This document shows positions 7,757 through 17,704 of a DNA stretch of 64,000 bases, piece by piece (position 1 is the first letter of the stretch; every line of letters begins with the position of its first letter). The DNA lies in the NCBI GenBank assembly GCA_020249285.1, contig JADCFX010000041.1:62001-126000 (forward strand), in the 5' to 3' direction. Both the position numbers and the translations under genes were made by a program. Below the pieces are notes generated by a model, which saw only the letters and a program-made list of their open reading frames with translations, did no database searches and had not been told where the DNA came from. The stretch comes from Roseomonas sp. (lineage in GTDB: Bacteria; Pseudomonadota; Alphaproteobacteria; Acetobacterales; Acetobacteraceae).

Positions 7757-9595
7757 ATGTCCCAAACCACCCTTGCCTCCATCGGCTTTCCGGCAAAGGA
7801 AGGGGCGCGGGCTTTTACCACGCGGCCTGAAATCATCGGCACTTTCGGGGCGGTGGCGTCCACCCATTGGATCGCTTCCCAAGTGGGGATGGCCGTGCTG
7901 GAACGCGGCGGCAATGCTTTTGATGCGGCGGCGGCGGCTGGCTTTACGCTGCAAATCGTGGAACCGCATTTGAATGGCCCTGGCGGCGATTGCCCCATTT
8001 TGCTGCACAGCGCCCGCACCGGGCAGCAGCAGGCCATTTGCGGCCAAGGCCCGGCGCCGGCCGGCTTGAATGTCGCGCTCATGAAGAACCTCGGCCATGA
8101 AATCATGCCCGGCACCGGCATGTTGGCCGCGCCCATCCCCGGCGCCTTTGACGCCTGGATGCTGATGCTGCGGGACCATGGCACTTGGAAGCCGCGCGAT
8201 ATCCTGGCCTATGCCATTGGCTATGCGCGGCATGGCGCGCCCATGGTGCCGCGCGTGCGCGCCACGATTGATTCGGTGCGCCCCTTGTTTGAGGCGGAAT
8301 GGAAAACCTCTGCCGCACTCTGGCTGCGGAATGGCGGGCCGGCACCGGGCGGGCTTTATGCTAACCCGATACTTGCCGATACCTATGAACGTGTGGTGCA
8401 CGAAGCGGAAGCCGCCGGCGGGGATCGCGTCGCGCAAATCGAAGCGGCGCGGCGTACCTGGTATCGCGGCTTCGTCGCCGAAGCGATTGACCGTTTCTGC
8501 CGGGCAACCGAAGCCATGGACACGTCGGGCCGACGCCATCGCGCGGTGCTGAATGGTCAGGATTTGGCGAATTGGTCCGCCGGGGTCGAAGCGCCGCTTG
8601 GCTTGGATTACCACGGCCATCGCGTGCTGAAATGCGGCCCCTGGAGCCAAGGGCCAGCCATGCTGCAAACCCTCGCTTTGATCGCGGGTGATGACATTGC
8701 GGCGATGGACCCAATGGGACCGGAGTTCATCCATCTGGTGGCCGAAGCGATGAAGTTGGCCTTCGCCGATCGTGAAGCCTTTTACGGCGACCCGAATTTC
8801 GTTGATGTCCCGATGGCGACACTGCTGTCGCCCGCCTATAACGCCGCGCGTCGCGCCTTGATTGGCGATAGCGCCAGCATGGAATTCCGCGCGGGCTCCC
8901 CCGATGGCCGCACACCGCGCACGGATTACGCCGCCGCCATTCGCCGCGCACAGGAAATGGCCGCGGCGGCCGGCAGCGGCGAGCCCACAGTCTCCCGCCT
9001 TGGTGCCGCAGGCGGTGATACCTGCCATGTCGATGTGATTGACGCTACCGGGAATATGGTGAGTGCCACACCTTCCGCCGGATGGCTGCAATCCTCGCCC
9101 GCCATACCGGAGCTTGGCTTCTGCCTTGGCACGCGCTGCCAGATGTTCTGGCTGGATGAAACGCTGCCCAATGGCCTGCAGCCAGGCAAGCGCCCGCGCA
9201 CCACGCTCTCCCCCACGCTGGTGCTGCGCGATGGCAAGCCCTGGATGAGCTTTGGCACGCCAGGTGGCGAACAACAGGATCAATGGCAATCCATCATGCT
9301 GCTGCGCATGCTACATCATGGCATGAATATTCAGGAGGCGATTGATGCGCCTTCCTTCCATTCGGAACATTGGATCAGCAGCTTCTGGCCACGCGGCGCC
9401 AAGCCCGGCAAGCTGGTGATTGAAGGGCGCTATTCGCCGGAAGTGCTGGCCACGCTGAAAGCGCGCGGGCATCAGGCGGAAGCGGGTGGCGATTGGACCG
9501 AAGGGCGGCTGACTGGCGCGCGGCTTGAAGCCGATGGCACAATCCGTGCCGGCGCCAATCCGCGCGGCATGCAAGGTTACGCAGTGGGGCGGTGA
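7757..9595 (+). CDS. Gamma-glutamyltransferase family protein (Ntn hydrolase)
   Basis: A 612-residue member of the GGT/cephalosporin acylase family, which normally makes one chain and self-cleaves before a catalytic threonine. The N-terminal half has [19 protein letters not shown] and [11 protein letters not shown], which bind substrate in the family. The likely nucleophile is T422 in the motif [11 protein letters not shown], and PGGEQQDQW follows near the C-terminus. There is no signal peptide, so the enzyme is predicted to be cytoplasmic, unlike classical periplasmic GGT. The true substrate (gamma-glutamyl compounds, acylated amines or others) is unknown. The stop codon overlaps the start of the UDP-glucuronate decarboxylase gene (TGATG). 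Confidence 0.9.
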   Translation: MSQTTLASIGFPAKEGARAFTTRPEIIGTFGAVASTHWIASQVGMAVLERGGNAFDAAAAAGFTLQIVEPHLNGPGGDCPILLHSARTGQQQAICGQGPAPAGLNVALMKNLGHEIMPGTGMLAAPIPGAFDAWMLMLRDHGTWKPRDILAYAIGYARHGAPMVPRVRATIDSVRPLFEAEWKTSAALWLRNGGPAPGGLYANPILADTYERVVHEAEAAGGDRVAQIEAARRTWYRGFVAEAIDRFCRATEAMDTSGRRHRAVLNGQDLANWSAGVEAPLGLDYHGHRVLKCGPWSQGPAMLQTLALIAGDDIAAMDPMGPEFIHLVAEAMKLAFADREAFYGDPNFVDVPMATLLSPAYNAARRALIGDSASMEFRAGSPDGRTPRTDYAAAIRRAQEMAAAAGSGEPTVSRLGAAGGDTCHVDVIDATGNMVSATPSAGWLQSSPAIPELGFCLGTRCQMFWLDETLPNGLQPGKRPRTTLSPTLVLRDGKPWMSFGTPGGEQQDQWQSIMLLRMLHHGMNIQEAIDAPSFHSEHWISSFWPRGAKPGKLVIEGRYSPEVLATLKARGHQAEAGGDWTEGRLTGARLEADGTIRAGANPRGMQGYAVGR

Positions 9596-10581
9596 TGGAA
9601 TTAGCGGGCGACTCACAACGGGAATACCACGCGCGCAAGCGCATCCTGGTCACAGGGGGGGCCGGCTTTGTCGGCAGCCATTTATGCGATGCGCTTTTGG
9701 CCGCAGGGCATGAGGTTCTCTGCGCCGATAATTTCTTCACCGGCAACAAGGCCAATATCGAAAGTCTGTTGGATCACCCTTACTTCGAACTGATCCGCCA
9801 TGACGTGACCTTCCCACTTTATGTAGAGGTTGATGAGATCTACAATCTCGCCTGCCCGGCATCGCCCATCCATTACCAGCATGACCCGGTGCAGACGCTG
9901 AAGACCAGCGTGCATGGCGCGATCAATATGCTGGGGCTCGCGAAGCGCTTGAAGGCCCGCATTCTGCAAGCTTCCACCAGTGAGGTTTACGGCGACCCGA
10001 ATGTGCATCCGCAGCCCGAGGAATATTGGGGCAATGTGAACCCAATTGGGCCGCGTTCCTGTTATGATGAAGGAAAGCGCTGCGCGGAGACGCTGTTCTT
10101 CGATTACCATCGCCAATTCCGCCTGCCCATCAAGGTTGCGCGCATCTTCAACACCTATGGCCCGCGCATGCACCCGAATGATGGGCGCGTTGTGTCCAAT
10201 TTCATTGTCCAAGCGCTACGCGGTGATCCCATCACTATCTATGGAGATGGCAAGCAGACACGGTCCTTCTGTTTTGTATCTGACCTGGTTGAAGGTCTGC
10301 GCCGACTGATGGATTCAGCCGAAGAAGTCACCGGGCCGATCAATCTTGGCAATCCGGGCGAATTCACCATGATTGAATTGGCCGAAGCAGTGATCCGGCT
10401 GACCGGTTCAACTTCCCGCATGGTGTTCCGGCCCGCCCCGGTGGATGACCCACGCCAACGCCAGCCCGATATCACCAAGGCGCGCGGCAAGCTTGGCTGG
10501 GAGCCGACCATCCCGCTGGAACACGGCCTTGTGCATACCATCGCTTATTTCGATAAGCTATTGTCCAAGGGAGCCGCCTGA
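9595..10581 (+). CDS. UDP-glucuronate decarboxylase (UXS), NAD-dependent
   Basis: Short-chain dehydrogenase/reductase (extended type) of about 328 residues that converts UDP-glucuronate to UDP-xylose, a donor for surface polysaccharides. Evidence: NAD-binding [10 protein letters not shown], the UXS-specific FTGNKANI and [12 protein letters not shown] blocks, catalytic Y157 and K161 (SCYDEGKR), and [17 protein letters not shown]. Start at the ATG overlapping the upstream stop (TGATG); a GTG one codon earlier would add one residue. It is followed 2 bp later by an unassigned glycosyltransferase-like gene, which suggests that the sugar nucleotide is used by that partner. It is co-transcribed with, and probably translationally coupled to, the GGT-family gene upstream, an unusual pairing. 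Confidence 0.92.
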   Translation: MELAGDSQREYHARKRILVTGGAGFVGSHLCDALLAAGHEVLCADNFFTGNKANIESLLDHPYFELIRHDVTFPLYVEVDEIYNLACPASPIHYQHDPVQTLKTSVHGAINMLGLAKRLKARILQASTSEVYGDPNVHPQPEEYWGNVNPIGPRSCYDEGKRCAETLFFDYHRQFRLPIKVARIFNTYGPRMHPNDGRVVSNFIVQALRGDPITIYGDGKQTRSFCFVSDLVEGLRRLMDSAEEVTGPINLGNPGEFTMIELAEAVIRLTGSTSRMVFRPAPVDDPRQRQPDITKARGKLGWEPTIPLEHGLVHTIAYFDKLLSKGAA

Positions 10582-10583
10582 GC

Positions 10584-11462
10584 ATGCGCATCCTGCTCGC
10601 CATTGCGCATTTTTTTCGCGCCGAGGAAGGATCAAACCACAGCTCCACCAATGCACATCGGCGTGATCAACGCGCGGCCGCGATCCGCAGCGTGATAGAT
10701 GCCTGGCGTGGGCATTACGGCCCGGTTTCCACCAACAATGTCTGGCAAAAGCGTTTCGAGCCCATGATGGGCGTCGCGGATCAGCTTAACATCATTGTGC
10801 TGGTGAATGGCGAGAATCATTTGCTGGATGCGGATTACTGCCGCGCGCGTGGTGTGCGACTTTATGATGCGAAGCTTGATAATCCGCGCATGCTGGGCTT
10901 CACGGCGCATAAGCTTTTTGCCGATGCCCGCAATGTCTATGATGTTTTCGCTTTCTCAGAAGATGATCTGCGCCCAACCGGTGGCGATATGATCCCGCGC
11001 ATCCTGGCGTTTCAGGATGATTACGGCTGGCGGCGCGTTTTATTTCCCAATCGCTTTGAATGGAATCCGCGTGGCCCGGCGCTCAAGACCTATATTGATG
11101 GCATGCTGCGCCCGGGCTTGCTCGCCCCTTTTGAAGCGGCGCTACCGGATGAGCGTTTCCTGAAGGGCCAACAAGGGGCAAGGCCGCTCACCTTCCAGCG
11201 TGCGACCAATCCGCATTGCGGGTTCTTCGCGATTACCGCCGAGCAATTGACGCATTGGATGGCGCAACCGCAATTCGGCGATCAGGATTGCAGCTTCATC
11301 TCACCGCTGGAAAGCGCGGCAACACTCGGCATTCTGAAAACCTTCCCGATCTATAAGCCCTTTGGCCGCGATAGGGGCTGGCTTGAGATCGAGCATCTGG
11401 ATACGCGCTTTTCCGGCATGAATTTGCCGGGGCGCCCATCGCCTGCGCCCCGGCCAAGCTGA
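10584..11462 (+). CDS. Uncharacterised protein, possible GT-A-type glycosyltransferase
   Basis: A 292-residue protein I do not recognise as a named family. It begins MRILLAIAHFF. An acidic motif FAFSEDDLRP (E126, D127, D128) resembles the metal-binding acidic motif of GT-A glycosyltransferases. Later features are PNRFEWNP, a cysteine-containing NPHCGFFAITAEQLTHW segment, and a C-terminal YKPFGRDRGWLEIEHLD. There is no signal peptide or membrane segment. It starts 2 bp after the UDP-glucuronate decarboxylase gene, so it may use UDP-xylose or a derivative. The functional suggestion rests on context and one motif only. It ends 2 bp from the convergent ThDP-enzyme gene. Confidence 0.6.
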   Translation: MRILLAIAHFFRAEEGSNHSSTNAHRRDQRAAAIRSVIDAWRGHYGPVSTNNVWQKRFEPMMGVADQLNIIVLVNGENHLLDADYCRARGVRLYDAKLDNPRMLGFTAHKLFADARNVYDVFAFSEDDLRPTGGDMIPRILAFQDDYGWRRVLFPNRFEWNPRGPALKTYIDGMLRPGLLAPFEAALPDERFLKGQQGARPLTFQRATNPHCGFFAITAEQLTHWMAQPQFGDQDCSFISPLESAATLGILKTFPIYKPFGRDRGWLEIEHLDTRFSGMNLPGRPSPAPRPS

Positions 11463-11464
11463 AT

Positions 11465-13210
11465 TCAGCGCGGGCGCGGGCCGCTGCGACGCGGTGCGGG
11501 GCCGCGCTTGGCGGCGGCCGGCAGCGCGGCGGGTGCTGCCTTACCGGATTGCGCGCGCAAATCGGCAATGGTGGCGCGGTTGGTCACCTGTTCCGGATTC
11601 ATGCGGATTTCAACAATCGCGGGCTTGCCGGAAGCCAGCGCGCGCTGGACTGCGGGCACCATCTCCTCCGTCTTTTCCACCACCTCACCATGGCCACCAA
11701 AGGCTTCAATGAAGCGCGCGAAATCCGGATTGGTGAGCGCGGTGCCAGAGACACGATGCGGATAGGTGCGTTCCTGATACATGCGGATGGTGCCATACAT
11801 CTGGTTGTTGAACACCAGAATGACTGGATTGACGGAATGATGAAACGCGGTCGCGATTTCCTGCCCCGTCATCAGAAAGCCGCCGTCGCCCACAAAGCCA
11901 ATCACTGTCCGTTCCGGATGCACAATCTTGGCACCAATCGCTGATGGCACCGCATAACCCATGGCGCCATTGGTGGGGCCAAGGAAATCCTGGCCTGCCC
12001 CCACATGCATGAAGCGCGTGGGCCAGGTCGCGAAATTGCCGGCATCCGTCGTGTAGATCGTATTGGCCGGCAAAGCCTTTTCCAAATCCTGCAGGGCCTT
12101 CGCAAGATTGAGCGGTCCTTCGTAACTGGGTGCTGCCGCCTGCTTCATGCGCGTCGTGCGCAAATCCCGCGTCCAGCCGGCCCAGGCGGGCTTTTTGATG
12201 GACGCTGCCGCCTTGGCCGCTGCGGCAAAGGCATTGAGGTCCGCGGTGATGCCAAGTGCGGGGCGATAGACGCGCCCGATTTCCGATTGCTCGGGATAGA
12301 CATGCACAATCGGCGTCGCCCCTGCCATGTCCAACAGCGTATAACCCTGGCTGAAAGTCTCACCGAGGCGCGACCCAATGGCGATGATCAAATCCGCATC
12401 CTTGGCATGGGCCACCAGGCCCGGATCGGCACCGACGCCCAAATCGCCCACATAATTCTCCGAATTACCATCAAAAATTCCCTGGCGACGGAAACCAACC
12501 GCCACAGGCAGATCATTCGCCAGCAGGAAGTCCCGGATATCGGCCTTGCCCTGATCGGACCAGCGTGAGCCACCCAGCACCGCCAGCGGGCGCTTCGCCT
12601 TACCCAGCATTGCCATCATGCGCGCAACGGCATCGGGTGCGGGGTGCGGCGGCAGCACATTGGCGGGGCCGATATCCGGCACGGCTGCCATGCGCTTTTG
12701 CATTTCTTCACTGATCGCAATCACCACCGGGCCAGGGCGGCCAGACACCGCGACATCAAAGGCATGCGCCATCAATTCGGGGATGCGCTTTTCATCATCA
12801 ATCTGCGTCACCCATTTGGCGATGGGGCTGAACATGCGGCGATAATCAACTTCCTGGAAGGTTTCGCGGTCTGTCTCCTCGACCGGGATTTGGCCAACCA
12901 GCAGTACCAGCGGCGTTGAATCCTGCTGCGCCACATGCACGCCAATGGCCGCATGGCAGGCGCCCGGGCCGCGCGTGACAATAGCGACACCTGGCTTGCC
13001 GGTGAGCTTGCCATAGGCTTCGGCCATATGAATGGCGCCAGCTTCAAAGCGGCAGGTTACCAATTGCAACTGGTTGCGCACGGCATAAAGCCCATCGAGC
13101 AGATCAAGATAGCTCTCACCCGGCACACAAAACGCGTGGGTGACACCTTGGGCCACCAGCGCATCGGCCAAAAGCTTGCCGCCTGTCCGTCCTGTTTTCG
13201 CTTCAGCCAT
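11465..13210 (-). CDS. Thiamine-diphosphate-dependent enzyme (acetolactate synthase large subunit-like)
   Basis: A 581-residue ThDP enzyme with the three-domain pyruvate-oxidase/AHAS fold. The catalytic glutamate is E56 in RFEAGAIHMAEAYG; GPGACHAAIGVHVAQQD follows. The central FAD/nucleotide-type domain spans ~190-325. The ThDP-Mg motif starts GDGGFLMTGQE, with a downstream FNNQMYGTIR. The C-terminus has an unusual Ala/Pro/Arg-rich tail of about 27 residues (KRGPAPRRSGPRPR). True IlvB normally travels with a small subunit gene; none is adjacent, so it is better called an AHAS-like or 2-oxoacid/benzaldehyde-lyase-like enzyme of unknown substrate. It lies downstream of the RND pump on the same strand. 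Confidence 0.88.
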   Translation of the reverse strand: MAEAKTGRTGGKLLADALVAQGVTHAFCVPGESYLDLLDGLYAVRNQLQLVTCRFEAGAIHMAEAYGKLTGKPGVAIVTRGPGACHAAIGVHVAQQDSTPLVLLVGQIPVEETDRETFQEVDYRRMFSPIAKWVTQIDDEKRIPELMAHAFDVAVSGRPGPVVIAISEEMQKRMAAVPDIGPANVLPPHPAPDAVARMMAMLGKAKRPLAVLGGSRWSDQGKADIRDFLLANDLPVAVGFRRQGIFDGNSENYVGDLGVGADPGLVAHAKDADLIIAIGSRLGETFSQGYTLLDMAGATPIVHVYPEQSEIGRVYRPALGITADLNAFAAAAKAAASIKKPAWAGWTRDLRTTRMKQAAAPSYEGPLNLAKALQDLEKALPANTIYTTDAGNFATWPTRFMHVGAGQDFLGPTNGAMGYAVPSAIGAKIVHPERTVIGFVGDGGFLMTGQEIATAFHHSVNPVILVFNNQMYGTIRMYQERTYPHRVSGTALTNPDFARFIEAFGGHGEVVEKTEEMVPAVQRALASGKPAIVEIRMNPEQVTNRATIADLRAQSGKAAPAALPAAAKRGPAPRRSGPRPR

Positions 13211-13260
13211 AACCGCTTCCCCAATGATTCGAATTCAGGGGGGAAGCTAGCGCAGAAAAT

Positions 13261-13281
13261 CCGGGTGTGAAATCACCCCGG
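13261..13281 (-). terminator. Hairpin between RND pump and ThDP enzyme genes
   Basis: CCGGGTG pairs with CACCCCGG (one bulge) across a short TGAAAT loop. There is no T-run on either strand. It may separate the pump transcript from the ThDP-enzyme gene or merely protect mRNA. Confidence 0.3.
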
Positions 13282-13297
13282 TGCAAGCGGCGGCGTG

Positions 13298-16200
13298 TTA
13301 TTCCGCCGCCTGATGCCCATGGCCCGTGGCGGGCTTTGATTGCAGATTGGCCAATTTGGCGGCGATGGCGCCGATTGGCTTGGTATAGGGTGCGAGCAGC
13401 AGATAAAGCGCCGGCACCGCATAAAGCGTGACAATCGTGGAAAGCGTGATGCCGCCCACAATCACCACCCCCAAGGCCTGCCGGCTTTCCGCCCCGGCCC
13501 CGGTTGCCATGGCAAGCGGCACAGCGCCCAGCACCGTCGCGATGGAGGTCATCAGGATCGGGCGCAGCCGCACAACGGATGCTTCCAGCACCGCATCACG
13601 AATGCTCATGCCGCGATCACGAAGCTGGTTGGCGAATTCCACCACCAGAATGCCGTTCTTCGCCATGAGGCCAATCAGCAATACCATCCCGATCTGGCTG
13701 AACACATTCAGCGTCTGCCCCGTCACCCATAGCGCCAGCAGCCCACCCGTCACCGCAAGCGGCGTGGACAGCAGAATGACGAAGGGGTGGATGAAGCTTT
13801 CGAACTGCGCCGCCAGCACCAGGAACACCACCAACAGCGCCAGCGCGAAGGTCACATAAAGCGCGCCGGAGCTTTCGCGGAATTCAAGGCTCTGACCCAG
13901 ATAGGAAATACGCGCTTCCTGCGGCAGCACTTCCTTGGCGGTGCGATCAAGGAAGTCCAAAGCCTCGCCCAAGGAATAACCCGGCGCGAGAGAGGCGGTG
14001 ATGGTGATGGCGCGCACGCGGTCCTGCCGCGACAAGGTTTGCGCGCGGGCGCGTTCGGAAAGCGTCACGACATTTGAAAGCGGCACCAGCCCGCCACTTC
14101 CCGTACGCACAAAGACATTCTGCAGATCATAAGGCGAAAGCCGCGCGGAATCTGGTGCCTGCAACAGCACCTTGTATTCCTGCCCGCCCACGACATAGGT
14201 GGTGACTTCGCGTGATCCCATCAGGGTTTCAATGGTACGCCCGACGGCGGCAATTGAAATGCCAAGATCGGCGGCCTTGCGCCTATCAATATCCACGCGC
14301 ACTTCGGGCTTGGTTTCCTTGAAGTTGTGGTCAAGGTTCAGCAAGCGCGGATTGGTGCGCGCCTTTTCCAGAAACACATCGCGCCAAGCGATCAGCGTAT
14401 CATAATCCGGACCGCCGATCACGAATTGCAGCGGCGGCTGGAAGCCGCGCTGACCAAGGGATGGCGGGTTCAGCGCGAAGCCGCGAATGCCTGGAATGCC
14501 TGCTACCAGGGGGAAGATTTCGGCAGCAATCGCCTGTTGCTTGCGTTCCCGCTCGTTCCAGGGTGCCAAGCGCACAAAGACATTCGCGATATTGCCAACG
14601 GCTGGGCGCTGAAAGCCGCCTACAGTTGCGAAGACCGCATAGGCCTCGCCATTATCGATATATTTCTGCAACAGGCTTTCCAGGCGGATCACATGTTCAG
14701 TCGTATAGGGGAAGGAAGCGCCCTCAGGCCCCGTGGTCGGGATGATGACAACGCCGCGGTCTTCAGTCGGCGCGAATTCCTTAGGCAAAGCATTGAACAG
14801 CACCACGGCGAATAGCGACATGGCCGCCGATACGCCCATGACCAACACCGGGGCGCGGAGCGCCTTATCCAAGGTCCAGCGCAACCCATCATTCATCGCA
14901 ACGAAAAACGGCTCTGTCATGCGCACCAGCATGCTTTCGCCTTCATGCGCGCGCAGCAGCTTGGAACACATCATGGGCGTGAGTGTGAGTGCGATCAGCC
15001 CCGAGAATAAGACCGATGCCGCAAGCGCAATGCCGAATTCGGTAAACAGCCGCCCCGTATTCCCCCCCATGAAAGATAACGGCAAGAAAACCGAAACCAG
15101 CACCAGGGTTGTCGCAATAACGGCGAAGGCAATTTCGCGTGATCCAAGCAAGGAAGCAAGTAAGGGGTCTTCGCCCAATTCGATGCGGCGATGGATATTT
15201 TCCAGCACCACAATAGCGTCATCCACCACCAGGCCAATGGCAAGCACCAGGCCAAGCAGCGTCAGCACATTCACCGAAAACCCGAATACCGCCATGGGCA
15301 GGAAGGACGCCACGATGGAAACGGGAATGGCGACCGCAGGAATAATGGTCGCGCGCACCGAACGCAGGAACAGGAAGATCACGCCCACCACAAGGGCCAG
15401 CGCAATTATCAGCGCGTGTTCAACCTCATAGATAGATTGCGCGATGAATAGGCTTTCATCATAGCCAATGATGGCATCCACACCGGGCGGTAAGGTGGGC
15501 TTGATGCGTTCCATCTCCGCCTTCACACCATCGGCGACCGCCAAGGTATTCGCCGTGGATTGGCGTAGAATGCCAAGGCCGATGGAAGGTCGGCCATTGA
15601 TGCGATAGCCGCCGCGCGTATCTTCCGCACCAACCTCAACCCGCGCCACTTCGCCCAGCAACACTTGCGCGCCGCCCGTGCCCCGCGCCACCACCACCTG
15701 ACGGAACTGGTCGGGCGTGCTCATCCGTGAATCGGTGCGTACCGTCAATTCGCGCGCGGTGCTTTCAATGCGCCCGCCGGGCAATTCCACATTCTCGCGC
15801 CGGATCGCGTCTTCCACATCCTGCACCGTCAAGCCACGCGCGGCCAAAGCCTGACGATCGAGCCAGATACGCATGGAAAAGCGCCGTTCGCCCAGCACCA
15901 GCACTTGTGCGACACCTTCCACAATCGCGAGTCGATCCACGATGCGCCGGCGCGCGATATCGGTCAGGTCAAGCGGTGAGAGGGTTTCGGAATTCAGCGC
16001 AATCCACAAAATGGGCCGGCTATCGCCATCCACCTTTTGCACAATCGGCGTATCGGCCTGTTCCGGCAGGCGCGCCAGCGCACGCGCCACACGGTCCCGC
16101 ACATCATTGGCAGCGCTATCCACATCGCGCGTCAGGCGAAATTCCAGCGTGATCTGGCTGCGTTCATCGCGCGATTGGGATTGGATGTTTTTGATCCCCT

Positions 16201-16423
16201 CAATCCCCGCAACAGCGCCTTCCAGGATTTCCGTAATCTGATTATCCACCACGGGCGCGGAGGCACCGCGATAGGTGGTGACAATCTGGATGATCGGCGG
16301 ATCAATCTTTGGGTATTCCCGGATCGGCATTTTAAAGAGCGACGCCACACCAAGCACGATCAGCATCAGGCTGATAACGGTTGCGAAAACCGGCCGTTTG
16401 ATCGAGATATCGGAAAGGACCAT
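13298..16423 (-). CDS. RND efflux transporter permease subunit (HAE1 type)
   Basis: A 1041-residue inner-membrane proton-driven multidrug pump of the AcrB/MexB/MdtBC class. The N-terminus LSDISIKRPVFATVISL is diagnostic. It has the usual twelve transmembrane helices with two large periplasmic loops. The proton-relay aspartates D401-D402 sit in GLVVDDAIVVLENI, followed by FLPLSFMGG. The second half contains GLMAKNGILVVEFANQL. It begins 14 bp after the adaptor gene stop. No outer-membrane TolC-type gene is adjacent, so the third component must be encoded elsewhere. Substrates cannot be inferred. Confidence 0.96.
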   Translation of the reverse strand: MVLSDISIKRPVFATVISLMLIVLGVASLFKMPIREYPKIDPPIIQIVTTYRGASAPVVDNQITEILEGAVAGIEGIKNIQSQSRDERSQITLEFRLTRDVDSAANDVRDRVARALARLPEQADTPIVQKVDGDSRPILWIALNSETLSPLDLTDIARRRIVDRLAIVEGVAQVLVLGERRFSMRIWLDRQALAARGLTVQDVEDAIRRENVELPGGRIESTARELTVRTDSRMSTPDQFRQVVVARGTGGAQVLLGEVARVEVGAEDTRGGYRINGRPSIGLGILRQSTANTLAVADGVKAEMERIKPTLPPGVDAIIGYDESLFIAQSIYEVEHALIIALALVVGVIFLFLRSVRATIIPAVAIPVSIVASFLPMAVFGFSVNVLTLLGLVLAIGLVVDDAIVVLENIHRRIELGEDPLLASLLGSREIAFAVIATTLVLVSVFLPLSFMGGNTGRLFTEFGIALAASVLFSGLIALTLTPMMCSKLLRAHEGESMLVRMTEPFFVAMNDGLRWTLDKALRAPVLVMGVSAAMSLFAVVLFNALPKEFAPTEDRGVVIIPTTGPEGASFPYTTEHVIRLESLLQKYIDNGEAYAVFATVGGFQRPAVGNIANVFVRLAPWNERERKQQAIAAEIFPLVAGIPGIRGFALNPPSLGQRGFQPPLQFVIGGPDYDTLIAWRDVFLEKARTNPRLLNLDHNFKETKPEVRVDIDRRKAADLGISIAAVGRTIETLMGSREVTTYVVGGQEYKVLLQAPDSARLSPYDLQNVFVRTGSGGLVPLSNVVTLSERARAQTLSRQDRVRAITITASLAPGYSLGEALDFLDRTAKEVLPQEARISYLGQSLEFRESSGALYVTFALALLVVFLVLAAQFESFIHPFVILLSTPLAVTGGLLALWVTGQTLNVFSQIGMVLLIGLMAKNGILVVEFANQLRDRGMSIRDAVLEASVVRLRPILMTSIATVLGAVPLAMATGAGAESRQALGVVIVGGITLSTIVTLYAVPALYLLLAPYTKPIGAIAAKLANLQSKPATGHGHQAAE

Positions 16424-16437
16424 GGGTTCTGCCCTAC

Positions 16438-17553
16438 TCAGCTTGTCGGACGCGTGATGGTTTCAATGATGCGCACCGGCGCATCGGGGCGCAAGCGTTG
16501 GATGCCGCGCACCACAACAGGCTCACCCGCCGCAACGCCTTCGCGGATTTCTACCTCGCTCGGCAGGCGAAGCCCAAGCTTCACTTCCTGGCGCTTCGCG
16601 CGGCCGTCGCGGATCACATAGACAAAGGCGCGGTCGCCTACCGGGTCTATCGCTTCTTCCGGGATCAGCAACGCGCTTGGCCGTTCTTCCAGCACCATCT
16701 CCACATTCAGGAACAGGCCCGGGCGCAACGCTTCATCCGAATTGTCGAATTCGCTGATCACGCGCACGCTGCGGGTTGCTGGGTCAATACGCGTATCAAT
16801 GATGGCGACCTGCCCATTGAAACGACGATCACCGTAAGCAGTGCTGCGCGCAGTAACCTGACGCCCCAATTGCACCCGCGCCAGATAGACTTCCGGCACG
16901 GAAAATTCCACGCGCACACGGGAAACATCATCGAGTGTCGTAATCGCCGTGCCGGGCTGGATCAGCGCGCCCAGGCTCACTTGGCGCAGACCCACGCGCC
17001 CGCTGAAGGGCGCGGTCACGCGCAATTCTTCAAGCTTTGCTTCGGATTGCCGCACACGGCCTTCCGCCTGGCGCGCGACCGCTTCCAACGTATCCAGCCG
17101 CTGCGCCGCGATGGTCTGGCCAGCCTGCAAGCCGCGGGCACGCACCAGCTGATTGCGCGCATCGTCCAAAAGCGCGCGGGCCTGATCAAGCTCCGCCGAA
17201 ACCGCGCCGGAATCGAGTTCTACCAGGGTTTCCCCCGCCTGCACCTTCTGGCCTTCAGTGAAACGGATATGGGTGACAATGCCAACAATCTTGCCGGTGA
17301 TGGTGACAGCTTCGCGCGCACGCACCGTGCCGATGCTTTCAACCTTATCCACCACCATGCCGCTACGCACCGGCTGGACCACAACGCCAATCGGGCCGGA
17401 TGGCCCGCCACGCGCAGGCGCCTGGCTGGTGCCGGATTGCAGCCCAACCAATTCCAATGGCTTCGGCAGGCCATATTCCTCGCCCTTGAAGTGCCAAGCC
17501 GCGCCAGCGCCGGCGATCAGGGCCAAGAGGCCTAGCTGCGTAATCGTGCGCAT
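16438..17553 (-). CDS. RND efflux periplasmic adaptor subunit (membrane fusion protein)
   Basis: A 371-residue adaptor that joins the RND pump to an outer-membrane channel. It has an N-terminal membrane anchor (LGLLALIAGAGAAW), a lipoyl/barrel-sandwich domain (~70-110, IVTHIRFTEGQKVQAGETLVELD), an alpha-hairpin (~110-170), the return strand APFSGRVGLRQVSLGALIQPG, and a beta-barrel plus membrane-proximal region ending in IQRLRPDAPVRI. I chose the ATG at 17553 because the hydrophobic anchor follows directly; the open frame continues upstream to 17652 with unlikely sequence. First gene of the adaptor-pump pair. No local TetR or MarR regulator is seen. Confidence 0.93.
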   Translation of the reverse strand: MRTITQLGLLALIAGAGAAWHFKGEEYGLPKPLELVGLQSGTSQAPARGGPSGPIGVVVQPVRSGMVVDKVESIGTVRAREAVTITGKIVGIVTHIRFTEGQKVQAGETLVELDSGAVSAELDQARALLDDARNQLVRARGLQAGQTIAAQRLDTLEAVARQAEGRVRQSEAKLEELRVTAPFSGRVGLRQVSLGALIQPGTAITTLDDVSRVRVEFSVPEVYLARVQLGRQVTARSTAYGDRRFNGQVAIIDTRIDPATRSVRVISEFDNSDEALRPGLFLNVEMVLEERPSALLIPEEAIDPVGDRAFVYVIRDGRAKRQEVKLGLRLPSEVEIREGVAAGEPVVVRGIQRLRPDAPVRIIETITRPTS

Positions 17554-17704
17554 ATCATTCCAACCCAAGCCGCCCCGCAGGACCGGCACCATGGCAGAGC
17601 GAAACCGCAAACCGGCCCCGGACCGCGGGAAAGAGCCGGACGAGATCGCCAAGCTCGGAGAAGCTTCTGCCGCGCCCCAAAGGTCACGGCAAGTTTAACT
17701 TTCC

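Noticed and set aside
7721..9289. Long open frame (522 codons) on the minus strand
   Set aside because: It lies wholly opposite the GGT-family gene; its translation is rich in Arg/His/Ala with no domain. It is a GC-rich shadow frame.
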